DNA from: Mesorhizobium denitrificans
Lineage (GTDB): Bacteria; Pseudomonadota; Alphaproteobacteria; Rhizobiales; Rhizobiaceae
Length of the DNA stretch: 64,000 nt
Direction: 5' to 3'
Assembly (NCBI RefSeq): GCF_003403035.1
Contig: NZ_QURN01000002.1
Location: 62,001 to 126,000, forward strand
The notes beneath the pieces are model-generated. The model was not told where the DNA came from and ran no database searches. It worked only from the letters and a program-made list of their open reading frames with translations. Position numbers and translations under genes: made by a program. Each line of letters starts with the position of its first letter. Position 1 is the first letter of the stretch. Shown here in pieces: positions 43,590 through 53,154 of this stretch.

Positions 43590-45599
43590 CTATTTCTCGT
43601 GAAAATGATTGTACACAACTCGGGCGACGGCCTCGGAAATACCATCCACCGCCATCAGGTCATCCATCGCGGCGCGCCCGACAGCTTTTGCCGTTCCGAA
43701 ATGCAGCAACAATGCGCGCTTGCGCGTCGGCCCAATTCCCGCAATTTCGTCCAGCGGGTTGCGGATCATTTCCTTTTTGCGCCGCGCGCGGTGCGAACCA
43801 ATCGCAAAGCGGTGCGCTTCATCGCGCATACGCTGCACGAAATAGAGCACCGGATCGCGCACCGGGAGCGAAAACGAATCACGCCCGCGCACGAAAAACC
43901 GTTCGCGCCCGGCGTCGCGATCCTGCCCCTTGGCGACACCAATCGCGACGACACGATCTTCAATGCCGAGATCGGCGAGGATCGCGCGCACGGCGGTCAT
44001 TTGCCCCTGCCCGCCATCGATCAAAATCACATCTGGCCAAGCCGGAAAATCGCTGCCGTTTTCAACCTCGCCGCCCTCGGCATGTTCCTTCAACAGTCGC
44101 GAGAATCGCCGCTCCATCACCTCGCGCATCATTCCGAAATCGTCGCCGGGCGTAATGTCCGTCGAACGAATATTGAATTTGCGGTACTGGTTTTTGACGA
44201 AGCCCTCCGGCCCTGCAACGATCATCGCACCAACGGCATTTGTGCCCATAATGTGCGAGTTGTCGTAAACTTCGATCCGAACCGGCGGCTTTTCCAACCC
44301 GAATGTGGTTGCAAATCCATCCAGCAGCCGCGCCTGCGTTGAAGTCTCGGCCAGCCGCCTGCCCAGCGCCTCGCGCGCGTTCTGCAAGGCGTGATCTACC
44401 AGATCCCTTTTCTCGCCACGCTGCGGCACGCTGATCGAAACCTTGCGCCCTGCCCGCGTTGAAAAAGCTTCGGCGAGCAATTCCTGCTCATCCACAATCC
44501 CGGAAAGCAGGATCGCGCGCGGAATGAGCTTGTCGTCGTAAAACTGCGACAGGAACGAGCCGAGCACCTCGCCAGCTTCCAGCGCCGGGTCAGCCTTCGG
44601 AAAATAGGCGCGGTTGCCCCAGTTCTGGCCCGTGCGGAAGAAAAACACCTGAATGCAGGTCTGCCCGCCCTCCTGATGGATTGCAAACACGTCCGCTTCC
44701 TCGATGCCCTGCGGATTGATGCCTTGATGGCTCTGCACATGAGACAGCGCGGCAAGCCGGTCGCGATAGATCGCGGCGCGCTCGAAATCCAGATCGTCCG
44801 ATGCCTCCTGCATTTGCGCGGAAATTTCTTCCTTCACCGAAAGACTTCGGCCAGAGAGAAAATCCTTCGCCTCCTTCACGAGTTCGGCATAGCCCTCGTG
44901 CGAGATCTCGCCTGTGCATGGGCCGGAGCAGCGCTTGATCTGATAAAGCAGACAGGGCCGCGTGCGGTTCTCATAAAAGCTGTCCGTGCAGCTTCGAATG
45001 AGAAACGCTCGCTGCAGCGAGTTGATCGTGCGCCCCACCGCCTGCGCCGAAGCGAACGGCCCGAAATATTCGCCCTTCTTCGAGCGCGCGCCCCGATGCT
45101 TGAAAATGCCCGGCGAGGTGTGGTCGGTAATCAAAATATACGGAAACGACTTGTCGTCCCGCATCAGAACGTTGAAGCGCGGGCGCAGCCGCTTGATGAG
45201 GTTGGCTTCAAGCAGCAGCGCTTCGATTTCCGTACGCGTGACGACGAATTCCATCGTCGCCGTTTCGCGCACCATCCGCCCGATGCGATTTGTATGGAAA
45301 CGCCCCTGCGCATAGGCCGTGACGCGCTTTTTCAGGCTGCGCGCCTTGCCGACGTAAAGCACATCGCCTGCCGCGTTCATCATGCGATAAACGCCGGGAG
45401 CGTTCGGCAAGCGCTTCACCAATGTCTGGATTAAATCCGCGCCCGCCTTGCCTGCCGCATCGCCGGGGTCTGCGGTCCAGTCGATAGCCGTGAATGATGG
45501 CTCCGCGCCCGTCGGGAGAGACTCGACCTCCGGCGCCTCGTCTTCATCATCGAAGTCGAGGTCGGGCATGTCTGGCGCTGTGTTTTTGCCCGGACTCAT
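43590..45599 (-). CDS. uvrC: UvrABC excision nuclease subunit C
   Basis: Makes both incisions in nucleotide excision repair. About 669 residues from ATG 45599 (a TTG at 45605 would add two). An acidic N-terminal extension of some 60 residues ([15 protein letters not shown]) precedes the GIY-YIG nuclease domain ([25 protein letters not shown], about 70-95). The UvrB-binding UVR motif ([25 protein letters not shown]) follows, then the RNase H-like endonuclease domain ([18 protein letters not shown]) and C-terminal helix-hairpin-helix repeats ([20 protein letters not shown]). No LexA-type box was seen upstream. Confidence 0.97.
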   Translation of the reverse strand: MSPGKNTAPDMPDLDFDDEDEAPEVESLPTGAEPSFTAIDWTADPGDAAGKAGADLIQTLVKRLPNAPGVYRMMNAAGDVLYVGKARSLKKRVTAYAQGRFHTNRIGRMVRETATMEFVVTRTEIEALLLEANLIKRLRPRFNVLMRDDKSFPYILITDHTSPGIFKHRGARSKKGEYFGPFASAQAVGRTINSLQRAFLIRSCTDSFYENRTRPCLLYQIKRCSGPCTGEISHEGYAELVKEAKDFLSGRSLSVKEEISAQMQEASDDLDFERAAIYRDRLAALSHVQSHQGINPQGIEEADVFAIHQEGGQTCIQVFFFRTGQNWGNRAYFPKADPALEAGEVLGSFLSQFYDDKLIPRAILLSGIVDEQELLAEAFSTRAGRKVSISVPQRGEKRDLVDHALQNAREALGRRLAETSTQARLLDGFATTFGLEKPPVRIEVYDNSHIMGTNAVGAMIVAGPEGFVKNQYRKFNIRSTDITPGDDFGMMREVMERRFSRLLKEHAEGGEVENGSDFPAWPDVILIDGGQGQMTAVRAILADLGIEDRVVAIGVAKGQDRDAGRERFFVRGRDSFSLPVRDPVLYFVQRMRDEAHRFAIGSHRARRKKEMIRNPLDEIAGIGPTRKRALLLHFGTAKAVGRAAMDDLMAVDGISEAVARVVYNHFHEK

Positions 45600-45703
45600 T
45601 TCCAACTGTCTTTCATGACAAGCAAATCGGCCAATTTCGGCTTGGTTTCAACTGTCCTGATGCACCCTCCTGCCAATATGGCACGGTGGCTCATCTCGAT
45701 CTT

Positions 45704-45720
45704 TCACCCCTCATCCGCCT
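45704..45720. repeat. Half copy of the CCCCTCATCCG repeat family
   Basis: CACCCCTCATCCGCCT matches the left end of the element at 43444-43553, then diverges. It sits between uvrC and the SDR gene. Confidence 0.4.
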
Positions 45721-45783
45721 AAAAATCAGGAACAAGTGCCCTTACCCTAGACAGCCGCTGCGGCATCGGCAAAACAATGCCGC

Positions 45784-46545
45784 ATGAGCAATTCGGCCAG
45801 AAGACCTGTCTGCCTTGTAACCGGCGGTGCGCGACGCATCGGTCGGGCGATCCTGAAAGAACTCTCAACCGATTTTGATTTGGCCATCCATGCCAATCAA
45901 TCTCGAGACGAAGCGGACTCTCTCGCCCACGAACTCTCATCTGCTGGCGCCAGAACAGGCGTGTTCCTCGCAGACTTTTCGAACCCTGATTCTGCGGACG
46001 AAATGGTCGAATCCGTCGCTGCGCATTTTGGCCGCCTCGATCTGGTGATCAACTCGGCATCCACGTTCGAATATGATTCACCTTCCGAATTTTCCGCTGA
46101 CACCATGCAGCGCATTTTGGCGGTGAACCTCGTTGCGCAGATGGTGGTGGCGCGCGCTTTCGGCAAGGTCGGCACTCCTGACGCGACCCTCATCAATATA
46201 TTGGACAACAAGGTTTTTGCGCCAAACCCGGACTTTTTCAGCTACAGCCTTGCGAAATTCGCCATGAAAAGCGCGATTGACATGCTCGCCCTGCACTATC
46301 GCGGCAAGATGCGTGTATGCGGTATTGCGCCTGGTGTAACGCTGCGCAGCGGCGATCAGACCGACGAGAACTTCGAGAAAAGCTGGCAATATTCATTGAC
46401 TGGCACCGGCTCGACGCCAGAGCAAATTGCCCGCACCGCTCGCTTTATCTGGGAAACCAAAGCAATCAATGCCGACACCATCGTGCTTGACGGCGGCCAG
46501 CGCCTTCTGTCGATGGAGCGCGACGTAGCTTTCGTGGTGAAATGA
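45784..46545 (+). CDS. Short-chain dehydrogenase, probable pteridine reductase (FolM/PTR1-like)
   Basis: An SDR of 253 residues. The cofactor motif TGGARRIGRAI, with arginine after the glycine pattern, is the NADPH-preferring form seen in pteridine reductases. NSASTF, the catalytic Tyr-x3-Lys in SYSLAKFAMK, and GIAPGVTLRSGDQ follow. The stop overlaps the start of folB, a folate-pathway gene, so reduction of dihydrofolate or dihydromonapterin is the likely job. That role is inferred from context and motif. Confidence 0.85.
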   Translation: MSNSARRPVCLVTGGARRIGRAILKELSTDFDLAIHANQSRDEADSLAHELSSAGARTGVFLADFSNPDSADEMVESVAAHFGRLDLVINSASTFEYDSPSEFSADTMQRILAVNLVAQMVVARAFGKVGTPDATLINILDNKVFAPNPDFFSYSLAKFAMKSAIDMLALHYRGKMRVCGIAPGVTLRSGDQTDENFEKSWQYSLTGTGSTPEQIARTARFIWETKAINADTIVLDGGQRLLSMERDVAFVVK

Positions 46546-46907
46546 ACATGCCTGCAATTCGCAAGACAATCATAGTACGCGATCTGGAATTGCTGCTCTC
46601 AATCGGCGTTCATGATCATGAGAAAACCGCGCCTCAACGGCTGCTCATATCGGTCGAAGCCACGCTTGATGGCTCCAAAGATGAAGGCGATCTTCTAGGT
46701 GGCACGTTGGATTATGACACCATTCGCCATTTCGCGAAGCAATTGGAACATGGTGCGCACCATGAACTGCAGGAAACCATCGCCCGGCGCATATTGGATT
46801 TTGTGCTGTCGAATCCAGAGGTTATGCACGTCGTGGTCGAAACTGCAAAACCGGATATATTCGATGATTGTGCCTTTGTGGGCGTGCGTCTAGAAGGCGA
46901 TCGTTAA
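46542..46907 (+). CDS. folB: Dihydroneopterin aldolase
   Basis: A protein of 121 residues that splits dihydroneopterin to hydroxymethyl-dihydropterin and glycolaldehyde in folate synthesis. Family features are LLLSIGVHDHEKTAPQRLLISVEA at the N-terminus, TLDYDTIRHF in the middle, and the pterin-binding Glu of HHELQETIARRILDF. The start at ATG 46542 overlaps the SDR stop; a second ATG at 46548 is possible. It pairs with the SDR as a small folate operon. Confidence 0.92.
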   Translation: MNMPAIRKTIIVRDLELLLSIGVHDHEKTAPQRLLISVEATLDGSKDEGDLLGGTLDYDTIRHFAKQLEHGAHHELQETIARRILDFVLSNPEVMHVVVETAKPDIFDDCAFVGVRLEGDR

Positions 46908-47057
46908 AATTCAAGGTAAATTGAACGTAAATCGGCATCTCGATTTCATTAATGATTTCAATATGTTGCAGTTTCGCAACGTCACGTTTCCGCCGTTTTC
47001 TCGCCAGCGAATGACCCTTATTTCGTTCTGGTGAGGCCGCATTTAGCGCCCAGATAG

Positions 47058-47082
47058 GGAACTGTGTGGCACGCCGGTCGTT
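47058..47082 (+). promoter_or_regulatory. EcfG-type (general stress response) promoter of the Omp25-like gene
   Basis: GGAAC at 47058-47062 and CGTT at 47079-47082 are separated by 16 bases, an exact match to the EcfG pattern. The ATG is 67 bp downstream and the intervening region has no other gene. Confidence 0.6.
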
Positions 47083-47148
47083 TCCCTCCCAAGGCAGATC
47101 GGATGCCCAACGCAAAATAGATTTGCGTCTTTGGCAAGGAGTAAAGTT

Positions 47149-47808
47149 ATGTCAGCCAATCTTAAGTTCGCGCGCCCGCTTGCGCTCGCCAGTGTAATCG
47201 CGCTGCTTGGTGCGGCGCCTGTGTTCGCCGCCGACGCCATTGAGCAGGCGCCAGAGCCAGCAGTTCCCATGGAACAGCCGCCGCTCGCTACCTGGACCGG
47301 GCCTTATGCCGGTATCCAGCTTGGCTACGGCTTTTCCGGCCGCGTGAAGGAGCCGGGCAATACCGTTGATACTGATGGCTTTGTCGGCGGTGCGTTCGGC
47401 GGTTATCAGGCAGAACTCGGCAACGGCCTCGTTGCCGGTGTTGAAGGTGACGTCGGTTACTCGAACATCAAGGGCGACAATGCCGGAACCGAAGCGAAGT
47501 CGGGTGTTGACGGTTCGTTGCGCGCTCGTCTCGGTTACGCTGTGACCCCGGACATCCTGCCCTACATCACCGGTGGTGGTGCTGCGCAGAGCCTGAAGGT
47601 TACGGAAGGCGGCGTAAGCGACCGCAACACCATGCTTGGCTGGACCGCCGGCGCCGGTGTTGACGTCAAGGTCACCGAGAACATGTTTGTTCGCGGCGAG
47701 TATCGCTACACTGATTTCGGCAATGAAGATTTCACAACCGGAAGTGGCACTCGTTCGGTCGACAGCAAGGATAATCGGGTCAGCCTCGGCGTCGGTTTCA
47801 AGTTCTAA
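47149..47808 (+). CDS. Outer-membrane beta-barrel protein, Omp25/Omp31 family
   Basis: A protein of 219 residues from ATG 47149 with AAGGAG upstream. The signal peptide is cleaved after VFA (about residue 27), followed by a short Pro/Glu linker and WTGPYAGIQLGYGFSG, the opening strand of the family. Conserved blocks are AGVEGDVGYSNI, GSLRARLGYAVTPDILPYITGGGA, TMLGWTAGAGVDVKVTENMFVRGEYRYTDFG, and the terminal NRVSLGVGFKF ending in the outer-membrane-insertion phenylalanine. Brucella Omp25 has the same plan. An EcfG-type promoter and a strong terminator bracket it. Confidence 0.93.
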   Translation: MSANLKFARPLALASVIALLGAAPVFAADAIEQAPEPAVPMEQPPLATWTGPYAGIQLGYGFSGRVKEPGNTVDTDGFVGGAFGGYQAELGNGLVAGVEGDVGYSNIKGDNAGTEAKSGVDGSLRARLGYAVTPDILPYITGGGAAQSLKVTEGGVSDRNTMLGWTAGAGVDVKVTENMFVRGEYRYTDFGNEDFTTGSGTRSVDSKDNRVSLGVGFKF

Positions 47809-47836
47809 GATCTAGGGGTTGTCAGTCCCAAGATCG

Positions 47837-47870
47837 AAAAAACCGGGCTTAAAAAGCCCGGTTTTTTTTG
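47837..47870. terminator. Strong terminator after the Omp25-like gene
   Basis: AAAACCGGGCTT at 47839-47850 pairs with AAGCCCGGTTTT at 47854-47865, followed by TTTT. It lies between convergent genes, and the A-tract before it would serve the opposite strand (GST gene). Confidence 0.92.
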
Positions 47871-47898
47871 CAAAATCGAATTTATACGGCCGTATTTT

Positions 47899-48498
47899 TC
47901 ACGCTTTCGGGGTTTTTGCGGCAAGATCAGGCCACTTTTCGTCGAAACGAACGGCCCACCTCTTCAATTTTCCCCTTCCCTTCTCCCATTTTCCGGCAAA
48001 ACGGATGTCCAGATACGCGATCAAGGAACGAACCGCGATCTGCCCGACGGAGATGGATTTCGGCAGTTTTGGCGGGTTTGTGTTCAGTGCGTCCAGCCCA
48101 CGAAGCGCCTTCTCCCACTGACGATCGACCCAAGGTTGGTGAACCTTCTCTTCGGGGCGCATCCGCCGCTCATAAACGATCGTCAAAAGGCAATCGCAAA
48201 TGCCATCGGCCAGCGCCTCCAGCGTCTCGGCTTCCAGTCGTTTGGCTGCGTTGCGCGGGAAAATCTTGTTTCCGCTCAATCGGTTAAGGTACTGCGTGAT
48301 AACCCTGCTGTCGTAAACCGTCACGCCATCTTCCGTGATTAGCGTGGGGATCTTGCCGAGCGGATTGGCATCGATCAACAACGATGGATCAGCGCTGGTG
48401 TCCACAACCTGCGTTTCCAGCGCGATGCCCGCCAACTCGGCCGCCATGCGAACTTTGGCGCTATAGGGCGATGTCGGTCCATAGAGAAGTTTTGGCAT
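47899..48498 (-). CDS. Glutathione S-transferase family protein
   Basis: A protein of 199 residues. The N-terminal thioredoxin-like domain starts MPKLLYGPTSPYSAKVRMAAELAGI, with Ser/Pro at the catalytic position (SPYS), and the cis-Pro motif is GKIPTLITEDG, followed by VYDSRVITQYLNRL. The C-terminal helical domain runs from about residue 85 and contains the wide hydrophobic pocket. The SPYSxKVR start resembles the YfcF/bacterial beta-class group. The substrate is unknown. Confidence 0.9.
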   Translation of the reverse strand: MPKLLYGPTSPYSAKVRMAAELAGIALETQVVDTSADPSLLIDANPLGKIPTLITEDGVTVYDSRVITQYLNRLSGNKIFPRNAAKRLEAETLEALADGICDCLLTIVYERRMRPEEKVHQPWVDRQWEKALRGLDALNTNPPKLPKSISVGQIAVRSLIAYLDIRFAGKWEKGRGKLKRWAVRFDEKWPDLAAKTPKA

Positions 48499-48516
48499 AT
48501 ATTTCAGTCCTTTAGA

Positions 48517-49176
48517 TCAATTTCCGCCGGGGCGCGGTACTTGCAAATTGTTCGCGCGGCAGGCCGTTCGTTCCAGCTCGCCGCAGGTTCGGAATTTCAA
48601 ATCCCTCGTCATGCAGATGCGGACTTCGCGCAAGAGATTTTTTCCGCAAGCAACCGAAATTCCATCCTCCGGCAGTCCCGGATTGGCTGACATGAATGCG
48701 CGCTCAATGTCCTGGGCGCCCTCTTGGTCATCCTGTCTAACGTTTTGAAACTGCTCGGGAATTGACAGATTTCCATAGGCTGTTCGTACGGCGCCGAAGT
48801 AGTCCCGCTGGCTCAGGCCAGAACAAGAACCATGCATTCGCCACTCGTGCCCAACGAGACTGCCGGACGGCATAATATCCCGCATGGCATTCACAATCCA
48901 ATCCGGCACGCGCCGCTGACTCGTGTAGCATTCGCGCGGATAGCCATGTTCATATTGCGGCCACAGGCCGTGCACGATGAACCCATAAGGCCGGTTGGTG
49001 GAGCATTGCTGGCTGTTGGCGTCGTCGCCCTCCTCTGCACAGAAGCTTGGCGACCAACTCAGCGAAAGAACGTAGAAATCAAAATCGCCAGCGCGGCGCT
49101 GATCAAACGCAAGCGACGGAAAACAAAGGGCAATCACCGCCAGGGCAGCAATTGCTGCGCGATTCAGGAAGGCCAT
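48517..49176 (-). CDS. Secreted ribonuclease, T2 family
   Basis: A protein of 219 residues with a signal peptide (cleaved about residue 23, SLAFD). Both T2 active-site segments are present: CAS-1 FIVHGLWPQYEHGYP (first catalytic His) and CAS-2 GHEWRMHGSCSG (second His plus Glu). In CAS-2 the usual lysine is methionine (WRMHG instead of WxKHG). Cysteines for disulfides are visible, so it acts in the periplasm or outside, cleaving RNA to 2',3'-cyclic phosphates. It is 5 bp from the next gene, so likely part of a reverse-strand cluster. Confidence 0.88.
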   Translation of the reverse strand: MAFLNRAAIAALAVIALCFPSLAFDQRRAGDFDFYVLSLSWSPSFCAEEGDDANSQQCSTNRPYGFIVHGLWPQYEHGYPRECYTSQRRVPDWIVNAMRDIMPSGSLVGHEWRMHGSCSGLSQRDYFGAVRTAYGNLSIPEQFQNVRQDDQEGAQDIERAFMSANPGLPEDGISVACGKNLLREVRICMTRDLKFRTCGELERTACRANNLQVPRPGGN

Positions 49177-49181
49177 CGAAA

Positions 49182-49655
49182 TCAGCGCAGAACGCGGCAG
49201 CGACCGTTGTAAACGAACCAGCGATCAAAGCCCGAAACGCAGAATTCGACGTTCGAGCCATGCGTTTCGTTCGCCAGTCCAAACCCGGCGGCAAGCGTCG
49301 CGAAACCCATTTTTTCTTCGATCAAATACCAGATGTCGCGCTGATGGCCGTCTGAAAGTACGACTGTCGCGCCGCAATAGCGGCGTGCAATCGGGCTATC
49401 CTCATAGGCCGGTTCGTAGCGGTGTTCATGGATATTGTTGAATTCAAGGATCGACACATTCGGCAAATGCGGAACATGCGTAACTTGATAGTGGAAGCGC
49501 GACTTTATGCGGCCGAGAACGCCGCTATTTCCGCATGCACCACTATAGTCCGAAGGACCACTATAGATTGCATCCGCGCTCATTGACGGTGTTGCGATGC
49601 TCATTGGCGCCAGCGTCAAAATCCCCGCAATCAGGCTGTTTACGATCCGGCGCAT
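49182..49655 (-). CDS. Unrecognised small exported protein
   Basis: A protein of about 157 residues starting MRRIVNSLIAGILTLAPMSI from ATG 49655 (GGGAGAAGG upstream). An open frame to 49754 overlaps rlmJ and has no signal sequence, so it is unlikely. The signal peptide ends near MSADAI. The mature part has about four cysteines, and one stretch (HHxxVTH then HLPNVSILEFNNIHEHRYEP) has several His. The C-terminal GSNVEFCVSGFDRWFVYNGRC is highly ordered-looking. It is similar in style to short periplasmic proteins of rhizobia, but I know no family name. It is 5 bp upstream of the RNase T2 gene. Confidence 0.7.
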   Translation of the reverse strand: MRRIVNSLIAGILTLAPMSIATPSMSADAIYSGPSDYSGACGNSGVLGRIKSRFHYQVTHVPHLPNVSILEFNNIHEHRYEPAYEDSPIARRYCGATVVLSDGHQRDIWYLIEEKMGFATLAAGFGLANETHGSNVEFCVSGFDRWFVYNGRCRVLR

Positions 49656-49711
49656 GGCCTTCTCCCTACAATCTACGATTGCGCGCACAATGCGTAAGGT
49701 GAGGCGTTCGG

Positions 49712-50569
49712 TCAAGCGCCGGTTTCGGGACCGGCCAACCAGACCGCGTCCCATGATGCCCCTTTTTGCTCGCCGAGCAGCCGGGCGAGAGCCGGAAGGA
49801 TGAGTCGCATTTCTTCTTCAAGCACGAAGGGTGGATTGATGATGGTCATGCCGCAGCCATCGAGCGTAGGCACCGCGCCGCCTTCCCGGATCATCAGGCT
49901 GAGGTCGAGGATCTTCGGGATTCCGCTTTCGCGCAGCGCATCGCGATAGGCGGCAACAGCCTTGCGATCCTTGATCGCATACCAGAGCGCCTGAACGCCG
50001 CCCGGCCACCGGCGATGGGCCTTGATAGCGCCGTCCACCAGTCGGTCAAATTCGCCGGGAAGCTCAAACGGTGGATCGACCAGAATCAGCCCGCGCTTTT
50101 CCTTTGGCGGCACATGCGCACCCAAGGACAACCAACCGTCCAGATGAATTGTGCGGACTTGAACATCGCCCGCAAATAATTGTTTTAGCTGCTCAAAATC
50201 CTGCGGATGCAGTTCAATCGCAGTCAGGCGATCCGTACGGCGAAGCAGATGGCGGGTGATCCACGGCGAACCGGGATAGAGGGTTTTGCCAAGATTTCGC
50301 GCCGCGCCAACAGCCTCAAGATAGGGTGCCAAAAGCGCGGCGACGGGATCCGGCAGCGATGCATTTTCGAGCCGCGCGATGCCCGCTTCCCACTCACCGG
50401 TTCGTGCGGATTGCTCGGCGGAAAGATCATAGATCCCTGCCCCGGCATGAGTATCGATGACCCGAAACGCCTTATCCTTGCGCTTCAAATATTCAAGGAT
50501 GCGCGCAAGCGTGACGTGCTTCATCACGTCTGCAAAATTGCCCGCGTGGAAGGAATGCCGGTAATTCAT
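49712..50569 (-). CDS. rlmJ: 23S rRNA (adenine-N6)-methyltransferase RlmJ
   Basis: A cytoplasmic methyltransferase of about 285 residues from ATG 50569 (MNYRHSFHAGNFADVMKH). It methylates A2030 of 23S rRNA in E. coli. The start MNYRHSFHAGN is diagnostic of the family. The SAM-binding region is VIDTHAGAGIYDL, and the catalytic motif DPPFE is in GLILVDPPFELPGEFDR. The open frame to 50599 adds an unconserved start. Confidence 0.92.
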   Translation of the reverse strand: MNYRHSFHAGNFADVMKHVTLARILEYLKRKDKAFRVIDTHAGAGIYDLSAEQSARTGEWEAGIARLENASLPDPVAALLAPYLEAVGAARNLGKTLYPGSPWITRHLLRRTDRLTAIELHPQDFEQLKQLFAGDVQVRTIHLDGWLSLGAHVPPKEKRGLILVDPPFELPGEFDRLVDGAIKAHRRWPGGVQALWYAIKDRKAVAAYRDALRESGIPKILDLSLMIREGGAVPTLDGCGMTIINPPFVLEEEMRLILPALARLLGEQKGASWDAVWLAGPETGA

Positions 50570-50574
50570 CGAGC

Positions 50575-51180
50575 TTATGCGTTTCCGCCCCGCCCCCAAC
50601 GCGGCGCTGGCGGCTGGCTGTTCGGATTTTCGCGCTTGCGCCTGCTGCTCAAAATAAGCCCGACGACACCAAGGCCGACGAGGACAAAACCGGCGGGTTG
50701 CGCGCGCGGGTCCACGCTGCCAGCGTTTGCGCGCAATACCAGTTCAACCTTGCTGTAATTCACGCCCTCGGCGTCGCCGGGACCTATCTTGAACGAATAA
50801 TCAGCGTTCTGGACCGGCGTTATAAGACCCGCATCACCTCTGAACACCGATTGCGTAGACTGGGGGCTTTGCTCGCGCTGCACCGATTTTGAAAAGGAAA
50901 GCGTGTCCGCGAGAACAGTTTTGCCGCCGGTCGAGGCGGTGAGCGTGAGAACCGCTATGCCGCCGGAAAAATTGGCAGGCCCGCGACTGGTGAGGTCTAC
51001 CAGCGCCCGAACCGGATCATCTGCGGATGAAAGCCGAACCGTGACCGGCTGAAAGCCGCCAGGCTGCTGGAAAACGGTCATTGAGCCGAGTTCCCGCCCG
51101 CTGAAATTGTTCATGTACCACGGGTAGCCTCCGGCAAGAGCGGCACCGGCGATCAGGAGAAGAAGAGAGATAAAGCGCAT
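50575..51180 (-). CDS. Unrecognised membrane-anchored protein
   Basis: A protein of 201 residues with a signal-like N-terminus (MRFISLLLLIAGAALAGGYP) and one C-terminal helix (PAGFVLVGLGVVGLILSSRRKR, about 160-181) followed by a basic, Pro-rich tail. The region between is probably beta-rich and extracytoplasmic. The layout is N-out, C-in with a single C-terminal anchor. No family is recognised. It is 5 bp from rlmJ and 31 bp from holC on the same strand. Confidence 0.65.
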   Translation of the reverse strand: MRFISLLLLIAGAALAGGYPWYMNNFSGRELGSMTVFQQPGGFQPVTVRLSSADDPVRALVDLTSRGPANFSGGIAVLTLTASTGGKTVLADTLSFSKSVQREQSPQSTQSVFRGDAGLITPVQNADYSFKIGPGDAEGVNYSKVELVLRANAGSVDPRAQPAGFVLVGLGVVGLILSSRRKRENPNSQPPAPRWGRGGNA

Positions 51181-51211
51181 TTGCGTCTGATGTTCGGTTG
51201 AGAGGCGCGCG

Positions 51212-51661
51212 TCAAGCCTTGCGTTCCCAGCGGCGATCCTCCGTCTGCTGCCAATACGTAACGGCGTGCCCCTGCTCCTTCAACTCGCGCCAATGGCTGC
51301 GCGCTGCTGCAAGCTGGGCCTTGTCATGCCCGTCGAACAAAAGGACGCCGCGTTCATAAGAGCCGAGATCCGGCGGGGGCGCGCCATCGACCAGAAACCT
51401 GATCTGCGCGGAGTTGTCGTTTTCCGGCCCGGTGGTGAGGAGAATCGGCTGCTCGCCCGCATTGGGTTCGGAATCCAATCCGTGGGCGAGGAAAGAATCG
51501 TCGCGAAACGTCCATAACACCGTGTCGATGGCGTTGCGGCGCTCTTCGCTCGAAGTCTGCACGACAGCGCGCCACCCGCGCGACACGCTGCGCTCAAGCA
51601 AGCCCGGAAGAGCATCTTCCAGCGTCGAAACAGTGAGGTGATAGAAGAGAACTTCCGTCAC
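51212..51661 (-). CDS. holC: DNA polymerase III subunit chi
   Basis: A protein of 149 residues from a GTG at 51661, coupled to pepA by a 4-bp GTGA overlap. It begins [20 protein letters not shown] and contains the family core [49 protein letters not shown] and [28 protein letters not shown]. Chi links the clamp loader to single-stranded DNA-binding protein. The pepA-holC order is conserved in many proteobacteria. Confidence 0.9.
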   Translation of the reverse strand: MTEVLFYHLTVSTLEDALPGLLERSVSRGWRAVVQTSSEERRNAIDTVLWTFRDDSFLAHGLDSEPNAGEQPILLTTGPENDNSAQIRFLVDGAPPPDLGSYERGVLLFDGHDKAQLAAARSHWRELKEQGHAVTYWQQTEDRRWERKA

Positions 51662-53154
51662 GCGCCCTCGCAGTTGTCTCGCACGAAGCGATCCAGAAGG
51701 CGCACGCCAAAGCCTGTTCCCCACGACTGATTGATCTCGCTCGCGGGCGCGGACATAGCGGTGCCCGCAATATCAAGATGTGCCCAAGGCGTGTCTTTCA
51801 CGAAGCGCTGCAGGAATTGCGCTGCTGAAACGGCACCGCCATACCGGCCGCCGATATTCTTCATGTCGGCATTCTTGGAGTTGATCAGCTTGTCGTAATC
51901 ATCGCCCAGCGGCATTCGCCACAGGCGCTCATGCGTGGAAAGGCCAGCGGCTATAAGTTGTTGAGAAAGCTCATCATCATTGCTGAACAGGCCGGCGTGG
52001 AACTGGCCGAGCGACACCATGATCGCGCCGGTCAGGGTAGCAAGATCGATCATCAGACGCGGCTGGAAACGCTGCTGGCAATACCAAAGCACGTCCGCCA
52101 GAACGAGCCTGCCTTCGGCATCGGTATTCAAAACTTCGATGGTCTGGCCCGACATTGATTTCACAATGTCGCCGGGGCGCTGGGCATTGCCATCGACCAT
52201 GTTTTCGACAATGCCGATGATGCCCACGACATTCGCCTTCGCCTTGCGGCCGGCGATGGCGCGCATCGCACCAATGACCGCAGCCGCGCCGCCCATGTCG
52301 CCCTTCATGTCCTCCATGCCGGAGGCGGTTTTCATGGAATTGCCGCCCGTATCGAAGACCACGCCCTTGCCGATCAAGGCGACAGGCTGCTCTTTGGGCT
52401 TGCCGCCATTCCAACGCATGACGACCACGCGCGGCGGGCGGGAAGAACCTTGTGCAACACCGAGCAGAGCGCCCATGCCGAGCTTCTTCATCTCCCGTTC
52501 GGTCAAAACATCCACCGTAAGGCCGAATGATTCCAGTGCTTTAGCCGCAGCGGCAAATTCTATCGGGCCCAGCGTATTGGCCGGTTCGTTGACCAGATCG
52601 CGCGCCAACCAAACACCTTCGACAACGTTCTGAATATTCGCAAATGCGCGCTTTGCAGCGGCTGGATCGGCGCAGGCGATTGTTACGCGCAGCCCACCGC
52701 CGGCGCTCGAATCCTCATCTTCATTGTTGCGCGTTTTGTATTTGTCGAAACGATAGCTGCGCAGAAGAATGCCAGCGCCGATTGCCGCCGCCTGTGCAGG
52801 CTCCACGGCCCTGCCGCTCAGCTCTGCAATGATGGCGACATCGCCGCGCCCGCGGAATGCCGCGGCGGCAGCGCCGCCAAGGCGCAACCATGAATATTCG
52901 TTGAGGGTATCGGCCTTGCCCACGCCAAGCGCAGTCAGCCTGTCCAGCGATGCGCTTTCCGGGGCGAGCAGCTCCGATGCCGCGCCAAAACTGCCCTTGA
53001 AACCGCTGATCGGAAAGCTGCGAGCAAGTTGACCAGCCGGATCGCAGAGCAACCCGGTGGGCGAAAGCGCCAAATCATCTGCCAGCAACAGAATCACCGA
53101 ACCTTTTTTTGGCGCAGAAAGCTTGGTGAATGTGATAGTCGGCTTGGCTGTCAT
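51658..53154 (-). CDS. pepA: Leucyl aminopeptidase (M17)
   Basis: A cytosolic two-metal aminopeptidase of about 498 residues from ATG 53154 ([20 protein letters not shown]). An upstream frame to 53220 lacks homology. The family signature [17 protein letters not shown] carries metal ligands, [28 protein letters not shown] the others, and the C-terminus has [21 protein letters not shown]. PepA also binds DNA in some bacteria. It is divergent from lptF across 296 bp. Confidence 0.96.
   Translation of the reverse strand: MTAKPTITFTKLSAPKKGSVILLLADDLALSPTGLLCDPAGQLARSFPISGFKGSFGAASELLAPESASLDRLTALGVGKADTLNEYSWLRLGGAAAAAFRGRGDVAIIAELSGRAVEPAQAAAIGAGILLRSYRFDKYKTRNNEDEDSSAGGGLRVTIACADPAAAKRAFANIQNVVEGVWLARDLVNEPANTLGPIEFAAAAKALESFGLTVDVLTEREMKKLGMGALLGVAQGSSRPPRVVVMRWNGGKPKEQPVALIGKGVVFDTGGNSMKTASGMEDMKGDMGGAAAVIGAMRAIAGRKAKANVVGIIGIVENMVDGNAQRPGDIVKSMSGQTIEVLNTDAEGRLVLADVLWYCQQRFQPRLMIDLATLTGAIMVSLGQFHAGLFSNDDELSQQLIAAGLSTHERLWRMPLGDDYDKLINSKNADMKNIGGRYGGAVSAAQFLQRFVKDTPWAHLDIAGTAMSAPASEINQSWGTGFGVRLLDRFVRDNCEGA

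Noticed and set aside
45606..45783. LexA box upstream of uvrC
   Set aside because: No GAAC-N7-GTTC pattern was found between uvrC and the SDR gene.
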